A stretch of DNA of 64,000 bases from Sipunculus nudus (lineage: Eukaryota; Annelida; Sipuncula; Golfingiida; Sipunculidae). The notes under the pieces are model-generated. The model was given only the letters and a program-made list of their open reading frames with translations. It searched no databases and was not told the DNA's origin. Location of the stretch: positions 26,750,956 through 26,814,955 of the forward strand of contig CM049318.1 of NCBI GenBank assembly GCA_026874595.1, read 5' to 3'. Shown here one piece after another: positions 24,824-38,413 of the stretch. Position numbers and translations under genes: made by a program. Positions within the stretch are counted from its first letter, which is position 1. Each line of letters opens with the position of its first letter.

Positions 24824-25858
24824 AAATAAGTAAGGGCATAGAATGAGAATCTGTTTTATTTTATATACGCAACACTATCCAAAAAGAAGACCTTACTCTG
24901 TTATACTCTTAGCCCATTCCTCAATTTATAAAAGGGTTCCAAGTGTAACTGCAAAGTAAGGCTCAAATCTTTGCATTTCATTTCTTACTATTATTTTCAC
25001 TATCTAACTGTAAAGTTTAAAAAAAAATTACTATACCATGCTCTCTCCTCATCCTTTAGTGTATTCACTGATCCTCCGCTTATTTCTGCACAGGCATTCT
25101 ACAAAGACTGAGATTTGAACAGTGTACAGCATCTCATGAATATTCAACTACGCACCAACTAAATTAAGACTTGTCATTCTCTTTTTAACTGTCATTCTAA
25201 TAAACATGCTTGACGATAACACATAAAAATAACCTCCTCTTTTTTACATCAGAAATACTACATCTGCAGATGAACAAATGTGCCACAGTTTTAGTAGTTG
25301 AATGTTTGATCGAGATTGCGTACTTCCAGGAATGTGAATAAAAGAATACGTAATGAGCATTTCGTAAACAGGAAAATTAACCTCAGTTTCATGTTTGATC
25401 CCGTTTTTTCATGACACTCAAATAATCGCTCAAATTCGAATATGATCAAATCAGAGGAACCAAACAATCTATATTGAACCAAATGTAAAAAAATGTTACT
25501 TCTGCTTATTTGGTCAAATCCGTGTGGAGATCAAAAGAGTAGTGTACTCTTTCATTATGTGCCAAACGAACATATTGGATTGACCGAGCAAGCAGACAAC
25601 ATTACATTTGATTAATCAGATACATTATTTTTCTGATATTCTGTCAAGACGACATTAAAATTCACAGTTTATTCCATCAGGCATTTTTCATTATCTGCAG
25701 ATGAAGTTATTTGCAATATTTTTAAGTTCAATATTTCATGAATATACAATATCCCAAGGGGAAATAATCAAATATTGCGTAACTCTAATTTTAATTTTAA
25801 GTTTAATGTAAGCTATATTTTCTTTTTAAGATACTTCGAAAATGTTATAGTAAACTCG
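24824..25858 (+). repeat. Monomer 25, mosaic BBBAA (1,035 bp)
   Basis: B until early M4, then A with GTGTGGAGATC and TTTTTCATTATCTGC, the haplotype of monomers 17, 18 and 38. Confidence 0.95.
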
Positions 25859-26889
25859 AAATAAGTAAGGGCATAGAATGAGAATCTGTTTTATTTTATA
25901 TACGCAACACTATCCAAAAAGAAGACCTTACTCTGTTATACTCTTAGCCCATTCCTCAATTTATAAAAGGGTTCCAAGTGTAACTGCAAAGTAAGGCTCA
26001 AATCTTTGCATTTCATTTCTTACTATTATTTTCACTATCTAACTGTAAAGTTTAAAAAAAAATTACTATACCATGCTCTCTCCTCATCGTTTAGTGTATT
26101 CACTGATCCTCCGCTTATTTTTGCACAGGCATTCTACAAAGACTGAGATTTGAACAGTGTACAGCATCTCATGAATATTCAACTACGCACCAACTAAATT
26201 AAGACTTGTCATTCTCTTTTTAACTGTCATTCTAATAAACATGCTTGACGATAACACATAAAAATAACCTCCTCTTTTTCACATCAGAAATACTACATCT
26301 GCAGATGAACAAATGTGCCACAGTTTTAGTAGTTGAATGTTTGATCGAGATTGCGTACTTCCAGGAATGTGAATAAAAGAATACGTAATGAGCATTTCGT
26401 AAAGATGACAATTAACCTCAGTTTCATGTTTGATCCCGTTTTAATGCCACTCAATTAATCGCTCAAATTCGAATATGATAATATCAGAAGATCCAAACCA
26501 TCTATATAGCACCAAATGTAAAAAATGTTACTTCTGCTTATTTGGTCAAATCCGTATGGCGATCAAAAGGGTAGTGTACTCTTTCATTATATGCCAAAAG
26601 AACATATTGGATTGACCGAGCAAGCAGACAACATAACATTTGATTAATCAGATATTGCATTTTTCTGTTATTCTGTCAAGACGACATAAAAATTCACATG
26701 TAATTCCATTAGGCATTTTTCAACATCTGCAGATGAAGTTATTTGCAATATTTTAAAGTTGAAAATTTGACGAATATACCATATCCCAAGGGGGAATGAA
26801 TCAAATATTGCGTAACTCTACTTTTAATTTAAATTTAACGTAAGCTATATTTTATATTTTAAAATACTTCGAAATTGTTAGTTAACCCG
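25859..26889 (+). repeat. Monomer 26, type B (1,031 bp)
   Basis: B throughout. AAAAGGGTAGTG is shared with monomer 31. TCATCGTTTAGTG is shared with monomers 18, 31 and 39. Confidence 0.95.
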
Positions 26890-27923
26890 AAATAAGTAAG
26901 GACATAGAATGAGAATCCGGGTTTTTTTATATACGCAACACTATCCAAAAAGAAAGCCTTACTCTGTTATACTCTTAGCCCATTCCTCAATTTATTAAAC
27001 GGTTACAGGTGAAACTGCAAAGAACGGCTCAAATCTGTGCATTTCATTTCTTACTATTATTTTCACTATCTAAGTGTTAAGTTTAAAAAATTTACTATAC
27101 CATGCTCTCTCCTCATCGTTTATATATTCACTGATCCTCCGCTCGTTATCGCACAGGTATTCTACAAAGACTGAGATTTGAACAGTGTACAGCATCTCAC
27201 GAATATTCAACTACGCACCAACTAAATTAAGACTTGTCAATCCTATTTTAAATGTCTTTCTAATAAACATGCTTGACGATAACACATAAATTTAACCTCC
27301 TTTTTTTACATCAGAAATACTACAACATCTGCAAATGAACAAATGTGCCACAGTTTTAGTAGTTGAATGTTTGATCGAGATCGCGTAATTCCTGGAGAGT
27401 GAATAATAGATTACGTAATGAGCATTTCGTAAACAGGAAAATTAACCTCAGTTTCATGTTTGATCCCGTTTTTCATGACACTCAAATAATCGCTCAAATT
27501 CGAATATGATCAAATCAGAGGAACCAAACAATCTATTTTGAACCAAATGTAAAAAAAATGTTACTTCTGCTTATTTGGTCAAATCCGTATGGCGATCAAA
27601 AGAGTAGTGTACTCTTTCATTATGTGCCAAACGAACATATTGGATTGACCAAGCAAGCAGACAACATTACATTTGATTAATCAGATACATTATTTTTCTG
27701 ATATTCTGTCAAGACGACATTAAAATTCACAGTTTATTCCATCAGGCATTTTTCAACATCTGCAGATGAAGTTATTTGCAATATTTTTAAGTTCAATATT
27801 TCATGAATATACAATATCCCAAGGGGAAATAATCAAATATTGCGTAACTCTAATTTTAATTTTAAGTTTAATGTAAGCTATATTTTCTTTTTAAGATACT
27901 TCGAAAATGTTATAGTAAACTCG
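26890..27923 (+). repeat. Monomer 27, type A (1,034 bp)
   Basis: A throughout. GAAAGCCTTACTC, CTTGTCAATCC and CATAAATTTAACC are shared with monomer 32; CTTGTCAATCC is also in monomer 40. GAGATCGCGTAATT is private. Confidence 0.95.
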
Positions 27924-29034
27924 AAATAAGTAAGGGCATAGAATGAGAATCTGTTTTATTTTATATACGCAACACTATCCAAAAAGAAGACCTCACTCTG
28001 TTATACTCTTAGCCCATTCCTCAATTTATAAAAGGGTTCCAAGTGTAACTGCAAAGTAAGGCTCAAATCTTTGCATTACATTTCTTACTATTATTTTCAC
28101 TATCTAACTGTAAAGTTTAAAAAAAAATTACTATACCATGCTCTCTCCTCATCCTTTAGTGTATTCACTGATCCTCCGCTTATTTTTGCACAGGCATTCT
28201 ACAAAGACTGAGATTTGAACAGTGTACAGCATCTCATGAATATTCACTTACGCACCAACTAAATTAAGACTTGTCATTCTCTTTTTAACTGTCATTCTAA
28301 TAAACATGCTTGACGATAACACATAAAAATAACCTCCTCTTTTTTACATCAGAAATACTACATCTGCAGATGAACAAATGTGCCACAGTTTTAGTAGTTG
28401 AATGTTTGATCGAGATTGCGTACTTCCAGGAATGTGAATAAAAGAATACGTAATGAGCATTTCGTAAAGATGACAATTAATCTCAGTTTCATGTTTGATC
28501 CCGTTTTAATGCCACTCAATTAATCGCTCAAATTCGAATATGATAATATCAGAAGATCCAAACCATCTATATAGCACCAAATGTAAAAAATGTTACTTCT
28601 GCTTATTTGGTCAAATCCGTATGGCGATCAAAAGAGTAGTGTACTCCTTCATTATATGCCAAAAGAACATATTGGATTGACCGAGCAAGCAGACAACATA
28701 ACATTTGATTAATCAGATATTGTATTTTTCTGATATTCTGTCAAGACGACATAAAAATTCACATGTAATTCCATTAGGCATTTTTCAACATCTGCAGATG
28801 AAGTTATTTGCATTATTTTAAAGTTGAAAATTTGACGAATATACCATATCCCAAGGGGGAATGAATCAAATATTGCGTAACTCTACTTTTAATTTAAATT
28901 TAAGTTCAATATTTCATTAATATACAATATCCCAAGGGGAAATAATCAAATATTGCGTAACTCTACTTTTAATTTAAATTTAACGTAAGCTATATTTTCT
29001 ATTTTAAAATACTTCGAAATTGTTAGTTAACCCG
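27924..29034 (+). repeat. Monomer 28, type B with 80-bp insertion (1,111 bp)
   Basis: B, with GACCTCACTC and TTTGCATTACATTTC. An 80-bp direct repeat near the end adds the extra length. GCATTATTTTAAAG in M5 marks this lineage (monomers 28, 33, 41, 55). Confidence 0.95.
28867..28946 (+). repeat. 80-bp insertion/duplication in monomer 28
   Basis: CAAATATTGCG occurs at 28867 and again at 28947. The added segment carries A-type text (AAGTTCAATATTTCATTAA, CCCAAGGGGAAATAATC) inside a B monomer, so it looks like unequal exchange between B and A ends. The ATTAATATAC variant (A has ATGAATATAC) is constant in all four insertions. Confidence 0.9.
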
Positions 29035-30065
29035 AAATAAGTAAGGACATAGAATGAGAATCCGGGTTTTTTTATATACGCAACACTATCCAAAAGGAAG
29101 GCCTTACTCTGTTATACTCTTAGCCCATTCCTCAATTTATTAAACGGTTACAGGTGAAACTGCAAAGAACGGCTCAAATCTTGGCATTTCATTTCTTACT
29201 ATTATTTTCACTATCTAACTGTAAAGTTTAAAATAAAATTACTATACCATGCTCTCTCCTCATCCTTTAGTGTATTCACTGATCCTCCGCTTATTTTTGC
29301 ACAGGCATTCTACAAAGACTGAGATTTGAACAGTGTACAGCATCTCATGAATATTCAACTATGCACCAACTAAATTAAGACTTGTCATTCTCTTTTTAAC
29401 TGTCATTCTAATAAACATGCTTGACGATAACACATAAAAATAACCTCCTCTTTTTTACATCAGAAATACTACATCTGCAGATGAACAAATGTGCCACAGT
29501 TTTAGTAGTTGAATGTTTGATCGAGATTGCGTACTTCCAGGAATGTGAATAAAAGAATATGTAAAGAGCATTTCGTAAAGATGACAATTAACCTCAGTTT
29601 CATGTTTGATCCCGTTTTAATGCCACTCAATTAATCGCTCAAATTCGAATATGATAATATCAGAAGATCCAAACCATCTATATAGCACCAAATGTAAAAA
29701 ATGTTACTTCTGCTTATTTGATCAAATCCGTATGGCGATCAAAAGAGTAGTGTTCTCTTTCATTATATGCCAAAAGAACATATTGGATTGACCGAACAAG
29801 CAGACAACATAACATTTGATTAATCAGATATTGCATTTTTCTGTTATTCTGTCAAGACGACATAAAAATTCACATGTAATTCCATTAGGCATTTTTCAAC
29901 ATCTGCAGATGAAGTTATTTGCAATATTTTAAAGTTGAAAATTTGACGAATATACCATATCCCAAGGGGGAATGAATCAAATATTGCGTAACTCTACTTT
30001 TAATTTAAATTTAACGTAAGCTATATTTTCTATTTTAAAATACTTCGAAATTGTTAGTTAACCCG
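29035..30065 (+). repeat. Monomer 29, mosaic ABBBB (1,031 bp)
   Basis: A head up to GAACGGCTCAAATC, then B. Marks: CCAAAAGGAAGGCC, AATCTTGGCATTTC, AACTATGCACC, GAATATGTAAAGAGC, TTTGATCAAATCCG, GTGTTCTCTTTC. Confidence 0.95.
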
Positions 30066-31102
30066 AAATAAGTAAGGACATAGAATGAGAATCCGGGTTT
30101 TTTTTATATACGCAACACTATCCAAAAAGAAGGCCTTACTCTGTTATACTCTTAGCCCATTCCTCAATTTATTAAACGGTTACAGGTGAAACTGCAAAGA
30201 ACGGCTCAAATCTGTGCATTTCATTTCTTACTATTATTTTCACTATCTAAGTGTTAAGTTTAAAAAATTTACTATACCATGCTCTCTCCTCATCGTTTAT
30301 TTATTCACTGATCCTCCGCTCGTTATCGCACAGGTATTCTACAAAGACTGAGATTTGAACAGTGTACAGCATCTCACGAATATTCAACTACGCACCAACT
30401 AAATTAAGACTTGTCATTCCTATTTTAAATGTCTTTCTAATAAACATGCTTGACGATATCACATAAAAATAAACTCCTCATTTTTACATCAGAAATACTA
30501 CAACATCTGCAAATGAACAAATGTGCCACAGTTTTAGTAGCTGAATGTTTGATCGAGATTGCGTAATTCCTGGAGAGTGAATAATAGATTACGTAATGAG
30601 CATTTCGTAAACAGGAAAATTAACCTCAGTTTCATATTTGATCCCGTTTTTCATGACACTCAAATAATCGCTCAAATTCGAATATGATCAAATCAGAGGA
30701 ACCAAACAATCTATATTGAACCAAATGTAAAAAAAAATGTTACTTCTGCTTATTTGGTCAAATCCGTATGGCGATCAAAAGAGTAGTGTACACTTTCATT
30801 ATGTGCCAAACGAACATATTGGAGTGACCGAGCAAGCAGACAACATTACATTTGATTAATCAGATACATTATTTTTCTGATATTCTGTCAAGACGACATT
30901 AAAATTCACAGTTTATTCCATCAGGCACTTTTCAACATCTGCAGATGAAGTTATTTGCAATATTTTTAAGTTCAATATTTCATGAATATACAATATCCCA
31001 AGGGGAAATAATCAAATATTGCGTAACTCTAATTTTAATTTTAAGTTTAATGTAAGCTATATTTTCTTTTTAAGATACTTCGAAAATGTTATAGTAAACT
31101 CG
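30066..31102 (+). repeat. Monomer 30, type A (1,037 bp)
   Basis: A throughout. AGTAGCTGAATG, TTCATATTTGATCC, TTGGAGTGACC and CAGGCACTTTTC are shared with monomers 35 and 43. GTGTACACTTTC is private. Confidence 0.95.
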
Positions 31103-32134
31103 AAATAAGTAAGGGCATAGAATGAGAATCTGTTTTATTTTATATACGCAACACTATCCAAAAAGAAGACCTTACTCTGTTATACTCTTAGCCCATTCCT
31201 CAATTTATAAAAGGGTTCCAAGTGTAACTGCAAAGTAAGGCTCAAATCTTTGCATTTCATTTCTTACTATTATTTTCACTATCTAACTGTAAAGTTTAAA
31301 AAAAAAATTACTATACCATGCTCTCTCCTCATCGTTTAGTGTATTCACTGATCCTCCGCTTATTTTTGCACAGGCATTCTACAAAGACTGAGATTTGAAC
31401 AGTGTACAGCATCTCATGAATATTCAACTACGCACCAACTAAATTAAGACTTGTCATTCTCTTTTTAACTGTCATTCTAATAAACATGCTTGACGATAAC
31501 ACATAAAAATAACCTCCTCTTTTTCACATCAGAAATACTACATCTGCAGATGAACAAATGTGCCACAGTTTTAGTAGTTGAATGTTTGATCGAGATTGCG
31601 TACTTCCAGGAATGTGAATAAAAGAATACGTAATGAGCATTTCGTAAAGATGACAATTAACCTCAGTTTCATGTTTGATCCCGTTTTAATGCCACTCAAT
31701 TAATCGCTCAAATTCGAATATGATAATATCAGAAGATCCAAACCATCTATATAGCACCAAATGTAAAAAATGTTACTTCTGCTTATTTGGTCAAATCCGT
31801 ATGGCGATCAAAAGGGTAGTGTACTCTTTCATTATATGCCAAAAGAACATATTGGATTGACCGAGCAAGCAGACAACATAACATTTGATTAATCAGATAT
31901 TGCATTTTTCTGTTATTCTGTCAAGACGACATAAAAATTCACATGTAATTCCATTAGGCATTTTTCAACATCTGCAGATGAAGTTATTTGCAATATTTTA
32001 AAGTTGAAAATTTGACGAATATACCATATCCCAAGGGGGAATGAATCAAATATTGCGTAACTCTACTTTTAATTTAAATTTAACGTAAGCTATATTTTAT
32101 ATTTTAAAATACTTCGAAATTGTTAGTTAACCCG
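31103..32134 (+). repeat. Monomer 31, type B (1,032 bp)
   Basis: B throughout; twin of monomer 26 with AAAAGGGTAGTG. Confidence 0.95.
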
Positions 32135-33168
32135 AAATAAGTAAGGACATAGAATGAGAATCCGGGTTTTTTTATATACGCAACACTATCCAAAAAGAAA
32201 GCCTTACTCTGTTATACTCTTAGCCCATTCCTCAATTTATTAAACAGTTACAGGTGAAACTGCAAAGAACGGCTCAAATCTGTGCATTTCATTTCTTACT
32301 ATTATTTTCACTATCTAAGTGTTAAGTTTAAAAAATTTACTATACCATGCTCTCTCCTCATCGTTTATATATTCACTGATCCTCCGCTCGTTATCGCACA
32401 GGTATTCTACAAAGACTGAGATTTGAACAGTGTACAGCATCTCACGAATATTCAACTACGCACCAACTAAATTAAGACTTGTCAATCCTATTTTAAATGT
32501 CTTTCTAATAAACATGCTTGACGATAACACATAAATTTAACTTCCTTTTTTTACATCAGAAATACTACAACATCTGCAAATGAACAAATGTGCCACAGTT
32601 TTAGTAGTTGAATGTTTGATCGAGATTGCGTAATTCCTGGAGAGTGAATAATAGATTACGTAATGAGCATTTCGTAAACAGGAAAATTAACCTCAGTTTC
32701 ATGTTTGATCCCGTTTTTCATGACACTCAAATAATCGCTCAAATTCGAATATGATCAAATCAGAGGAACCAAACAATCTATTTTGAACCAAATGTAAAAA
32801 AAATGTTACTTCTGCTTATTTGGTCAAATCCGTATGGCGATCAAAAGAGTAGTGTACTCTTTCATTATGTGCCAAACGAACATATTGGATTGACCAAGCA
32901 AGCAGACAACATTACATTTGATTAATCAGATACATTATTTTTCTGATATTCTGTCAAGACGACATTAAAATTCACAGTTTATTCCATCAGGCATTTTTCA
33001 ACATCTGCAGATGAAGTTATTTGCAATATTTTTAAGTTCAATATTTCATGAATATACAATATCCCAAGGGGAAATAATCAAATATTGCGTAACTCTAATT
33101 TTAATTTTAAGTTTAATGTAAGCTATATTTTCTTTTTAAGATACTTCGAAAATGTTATAGTAAACTCG
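32135..33168 (+). repeat. Monomer 32, type A (1,034 bp)
   Basis: A throughout; twin of monomer 27 with GAAAGCCTTACTC and CATAAATTTAAC. Private AACAGTTACAGG. Confidence 0.95.
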
Positions 33169-34279
33169 AAATAAGTAAGGGCATAGAATGAGAATCTGTT
33201 TTATTTTATATACGCAACACTATCCAAAAAGAAGACCTCACTCTGTTATACTCTTAGCCCATTCCTCAATTTATAAAAGGGTTCCAAGTGTAACTGCAAA
33301 GTAAGGCTCAAATCTTTGCATTACATTTCTTACTATTATTTTCACTATCTAACTGTAAAGTTTAAAAAAAAATTACTATACCATGCTCTCTCCTCATCCT
33401 TTAGTGTATTCACTGATCCTCCGCTTATTTTTGCACAGGCATTCTACAAAGACTGAGATTTGAACAGTGTACAGCATCTCATGAATATTCACTTACGCAC
33501 CAACTAAATTAAGACTTGTCATTCTCTTTTTAACTGTCATTCTAATAAACATGCTTGACGATAACACATAAAAATAACCTCCTCTTTTTTACATCAGAAA
33601 TACTACATCTGCAGATGAACAAATGTGCCACAGTTTTAGTAGTTGAATGTTTGATCGAGATTGCGTACTTCCAGGAATGTGAATAAAAGAATACGTAATG
33701 AGCATTTCGTAAAGATGACAATTAACCTCAGTTTCATGTTTGATCCCGTTTTAATGCCACTCAATTAATCGCTCAAATTCGAATATGATAATATCAGAAG
33801 ATCCAAACCATCTATATAGCACCAAATGTAAAAAATGTTACTTCTGCTTATTTGGTCAAATCCGTATGGCGATCAAAAGAGTAGTGTACTCCTTCATTAT
33901 ATGCCAAAAGAACATATTGGATTGACCGAGCAAGCAGACAACATAACATTTGATTAATCAGATATCGTATTTTTCTGATATTCTGTCAAGACGACATAAA
34001 AATTCACATGTAATTCCATTAGGCATTTTTCAACATCTGCAGATGAAGTTATTTGCATTATTTTAAAGTTGAAAATTTGACGAATATACCATATCCCAAG
34101 GGGGAATGAATCAAATATTGCGTAACTCTACTTTTAATTTAAATTTAAGTTCAATATTTCATTAATATACAATATCCCAAGGGGAAATAATCAAATATTG
34201 CGTAACTCTACTTTTAATTTAAATTTAACGTAAGCTATATTTTCTATTTTAAAATACTTCGAAATTGTTAGTTAACCCG
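33169..34279 (+). repeat. Monomer 33, type B with 80-bp insertion (1,111 bp)
   Basis: Twin of monomer 28. GATATCGTATTTTTC is private; monomer 28 has GATATTGTATTTTTC. Confidence 0.95.
34112..34191 (+). repeat. 80-bp insertion/duplication in monomer 33
   Basis: CAAATATTGCG at 34112 and 34192. Same junctions and same A-like internal text as the insertion in monomer 28. Confidence 0.9.
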
Positions 34280-35310
34280 AAATAAGTAAGGACATAGAAT
34301 GAGAATCCGGGTTTTTTTATATACGCAACACTATCCAAAAGGAAGGCCTTACTCTGTTATACTCTTAGCCCATTCCTCAATTTATTAAACGGTTACAGGT
34401 GAAACTGCAAAGAACGGCTCAAATCTTGGCATTTCATTTCTTACTATTATTTTCACTATCTAACTGTAAAGTTTAAAAAAAAATTACTATACCATGCTCT
34501 CTCCTCATCCTTTAGTGTATTCACTGATCCTCCGCTTATTTTTGCACAGGCATTCTACAAAGACTGAGATTTGAACAGTGTACAGCATCTCATGAATATT
34601 CAACTATGCACCAACTAAATTAAGACTTGTCATTCTCTTTTTAACTGTCATTCTAATAAACATGCTTGACGATAACACATATAAATAACCTCCTCTTTTT
34701 TACATCAGAAATACTACATCTGCAGATGAACAAATGTGCCACAGTTTTAGTAGTTGAATGTTTGATCGAGATTGCGTACTTCCAGGAATGTGAATAAAAG
34801 AATATGTAAAGAGCATTTCGTAAAGATGACAATTAACCTCAGTTTCATGTTTGATCCCGTTTTAATGCCACTCAATTAATCGCTCAAATTCGAATATGAT
34901 AATATCAGAAGATCCAAACCATCTATATAGCACCAAATGTAAAAAATGTTACTTCTGCTTATTTGATCAAATCCGTATGGCGATCAAAAGAGTAGTGTTC
35001 TCTTTCATTATATGCCAAAAGAACATATTGGATTGACCGAACAAGCAGACAACATAACATTTGATTAATCAGATATTGCATTTTTCTGTTATTCTGTCAA
35101 GACGACATAAAAATTCACATGTAATTCCATTAGGCATTTTTCAACATCTGCAGATGAAGTTATTTGCAATATTTTAAAGTTGAAAATTTGACGAATATAC
35201 CATATCCCAAGGGGGAATGAATCAAATATTGCGTAACTCTACTTTTAATTTAAATTTAACGTAAGCTATATTTTCTATTTTAAAATACTTCGAAATTGTT
35301 AGTTAACCCG
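34280..35310 (+). repeat. Monomer 34, mosaic ABBBB (1,031 bp)
   Basis: Twin of monomer 29 with CCAAAAGGAAGGCC, AATCTTGGC and GAATATGTAAAGAGC. Private ACACATATAAATAAC. Confidence 0.95.
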
Positions 35311-36347
35311 AAATAAGTAAGGACATAGAATGAGAATCCGGTTTTTTTTTATATACGCAACACTATCCAAAAAGAAGGCCTTACTCTGTTATACTCTTAG
35401 CCCATTCCTCAATTTATTAAACGGTTACAGGTGAAACTGCAAAGAACGGCTCAAATCTGTGCATTTCATTTCTTACTATTATTTTCACTATCTAAGTGTT
35501 AAGTTTAAAAAATTTACTATACCATGCTCTCTCCTCATCGTTTATTTATTCACTGATCCTCCGCTCGTTATCGCACAGGTATTCTACAAAGACTGAGATT
35601 TGAACAGTGTACAGCATCTCACGAATATTCAACTACGCACCAACTAAATTAAGACTTGTCATTCCTATTTTAAATGTCTTTCTAATAAACATGCTTGACG
35701 ATATCACATAAAAATAAACTCCTCATTTTTACATCAGAAATACTACAACATCTGCAAATGAACAAATGTGCCACAGTTTTAGTAGCTGAATGTTTGATCG
35801 AGATTGCGTAATTCCTGGAGAGTGAATAATAGATTACGTAATGAGCATTTCGTAAACAGGAAAATTAACCTCAGTTTCATATTTGATCCCGTTTTTCATG
35901 ACACTCAAATAATCGCTCAAATTCGAATATGATCAAATCAGAGGAACCAAACAATCTATATTGAACCAAATGTAAAAAAAAATGTTACTTCTGCTTATTT
36001 GGTCAAATCCGTATGGCGATCAAAAGAGTAGTGTACTCTTTCATTATGTGCCAAACGAACATATTGGAGTGACCGAGCAAGCAGACAACATTACATTTGA
36101 TTAATCAGATACATTATTTTTCTGATATTCTGTCAAGACGACATTAAAATTCACAGTTTATTCCATCAGGCACTTTTCAACATCTGCAGATGAAGTTATT
36201 TGCAATATTTTTAAGTTCAATATTTCATGAATATACAATATCCCAAGGGGAAATAATCAAATATTGCGTAACTCTAATTTTAATTTTAAGTTTAATGTAA
36301 GCTATATTTTCTTTTTAAGATACTTCGAAAATGTTATAGTAAACTTG
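35311..36347 (+). repeat. Monomer 35, type A (1,037 bp)
   Basis: Twin of monomer 30. Its end introduces AAACTTGAAAAAAGTAAGG, the first AAAAAAG form of the anchor from the left. Confidence 0.95.
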
Positions 36348-37378
36348 AAAAAAGTAAGGGCATAGAATGAGAATCTGTTTTATTTTATATACGCAACACT
36401 ATCCAAAAAGAAGACCTTACTCTGTTATACTCTTAGCCCATTCCTCAATTTATAAAAGGGTTCCAAGTGTAACTGCAAAGTAAGGCTCAAATCTTTGCAT
36501 TTCATTTCTTACTATTATTTTCACTATCTAACTGTAAAGTTTAAAAAAAAATTACTATACCATGCTCTCTCCTCATCCTTTAGTGTATTCACTGATTCTC
36601 CGCTTATTTTTGCACAGGCATTCTACAAAGACTGAGATTTGAACAGTGTACAGCATCTCATGAATATTCAACTACGCACCAACTAAATTAAGACTTGTCA
36701 TTCTCTTTTTAACTGTCATTCTAAAAAAACATGCTTGACGATAACACATAAAAATAACCTCCTCTTTTTACATCAGAAATACTACATCTGCAGATGAACA
36801 AATGTGCCACAGTTTTAGTAGTTGAATGTTTGATCGAGATTGCGTACTTCCAGGAATGTGAATAAAAGAATACGTAATGAGCATTTCGTAAAGATGACAA
36901 TTAACCTCAGTTTCATGTTTGATCCCGTTTTAATGCCACTCAATTAATCGCTCAAATTCGAATATGATAATATCAGAATATCCAAACCATCTATATAGCA
37001 CCAAATGTAAAAAATGTTACTTCTGCTTATTTGGTCAAATCCGTATGGCGATCAAAAGAGTAGTGTACTCTTTCATAATATGCCAAAAGAACATATTGGA
37101 TTGACCGAGCAAGCAGACAACATAACATTTGATTAATCAGATATTGCATTTTTCTGTTATTCTGTCAAGACGACATAAAAATTCACAGTTAATTCCATTA
37201 GGCATTTTTCAACATCTGCAGATGAAGTTATTTGCAATATTTTAAAGTTGAAAATTTGACGAATATACCATATCCCAAGGGGGAATGAATCAAATATTGC
37301 GTAACTCTACTTTTAATTTAAATTTAACGTAAGCTATATTTTATATTTTAAAATACTTAGAAATTGTTAGTTAACCCG
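36348..37378 (+). repeat. Monomer 36, type B (1,031 bp)
   Basis: B throughout. CTGATTCTCCGC and TTCTAAAAAAACATGC are shared with monomers 44 and 57, so these three have a common origin. CACAGTTAATTCC is an A-like patch; CAGAATATCC and TACTTAGAAATTG are private. Confidence 0.95.
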
Positions 37379-38413
37379 AAATAAGTAAGGACATAGAATG
37401 AGAATCCGGGTTTTTTTATATACGCAACACTATCCAAAAAGAAGGCCTTACTCTGTTATACTCTTAGCCCATTCCTCAATTTATTAAACGGTTACAGGTG
37501 AAACTGCAAAGAACGGCTCAAATCTGTGCATTTCATTTCTTACTATTATTTTCACTATCTAAGTGTTAAGTTTTAAAAATTTACTATACCATGCTCTCTC
37601 CTCATCGTTTATATATTCACTGATCCTCCGCTCGTTATCGCACAGGTATTCTACAAAGACTGAGATTTGAACAGTGTACAGCATCTCACGAATATTCAAC
37701 TACGCACCAACTAAATTAAGACTTGTCATTCCTATTTTAAATGTCTTTCTAATAAACATGCTTGACGATAACACATAAAAATAACCTCCTCTTTTTTTAC
37801 ATCAGAAATACTACAACATCTGCAAATGAACAAATGTGCCACAGTTTTAGTAGTTGAATGTTTGATCGAGATTGCGTAATTCCTGGAGAGTGAATAATAG
37901 ATTACGTAATGAGCATTTCGTAAACAGGAAAATTAACCTCAGTTTCATGTTTGATCCCGTTTTAATGCCACTCAAATAATCGCTCAAATACGAATATGAT
38001 CAAATCAGAGGAACCAAACAATCTATATTGAACCAAATGTAAAAAAAATGTTACTTCTGCTTATTTGGTCAAATCCGTATGGCGATCAAAAGAGTAGTGT
38101 ACTCTTTCATTATGTGCCAAACGAACATATTGGATTGACCAAGCAAGCAGACAACATTACATTTGATTAATCAGATACATTATTTTTCTGATATTCTGTC
38201 AAGACGACATTAAAATTCACAGTTTATTCCATCAGGCATTTTTCAACATCTGCAGATGAAGTTATTTGCAATATTTTTAAGTTCAATATTTCATGAATAT
38301 ACAATATCCCAAGGGGAAATAATCAAATATTGCGTAACTCTAATTTTAATTTTAAGTTTAATGTAAGCTATATTTTCTTTTTAAGATACTTCGAAAATAT
38401 TATAGTAAACTCG
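37379..38413 (+). repeat. Monomer 37, type A with small B patch (1,035 bp)
   Basis: A, with CTCAAATACGAATATG as in monomer 24. In M4 CCCGTTTTAATGCCACTC is B, followed at once by A (AAATAATCGCTC), so the patch is only some tens of bases. Confidence 0.95.

Larger units (their letters stand above)
23788..31102 (+). repeat. Seven-monomer block, copy 1 (7,315 bp)
   Basis: Monomers 24-30 (A, BBBAA, B, A, B+insert, ABBBB, A) correspond one to one with monomers 37-43 at 37379-44694. All boundary offsets are 13,590-13,592 bp. Shared rare variants include CTCAAATACGAATATG (24, 37) and GTGTGGAGATC (25, 38). Confidence 0.9.
25859..31102 (+). repeat. Higher-order pentamer, copy 1 (5,244 bp)
   Basis: Order B, A, B with 80-bp insertion, ABBBB, A. 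Repeats in tandem at 31103 and again at 39450. Copies 1 and 2 share AAAAGGGTAGTG, CATAAATTTAAC and GAAAGCCTTACTC, which copy 3 lacks, so they are the closest pair. Confidence 0.94.
31103..36347 (+). repeat. Higher-order pentamer, copy 2 (5,245 bp)
   Basis: Monomers 31-35 repeat monomers 26-30 directly downstream. Matching boundaries are 5,244-5,246 bp apart. Differences are few single bases, e.g. AACAGTTAC for AACGGTTAC and AACTTCC for AACCTCC. Confidence 0.94.
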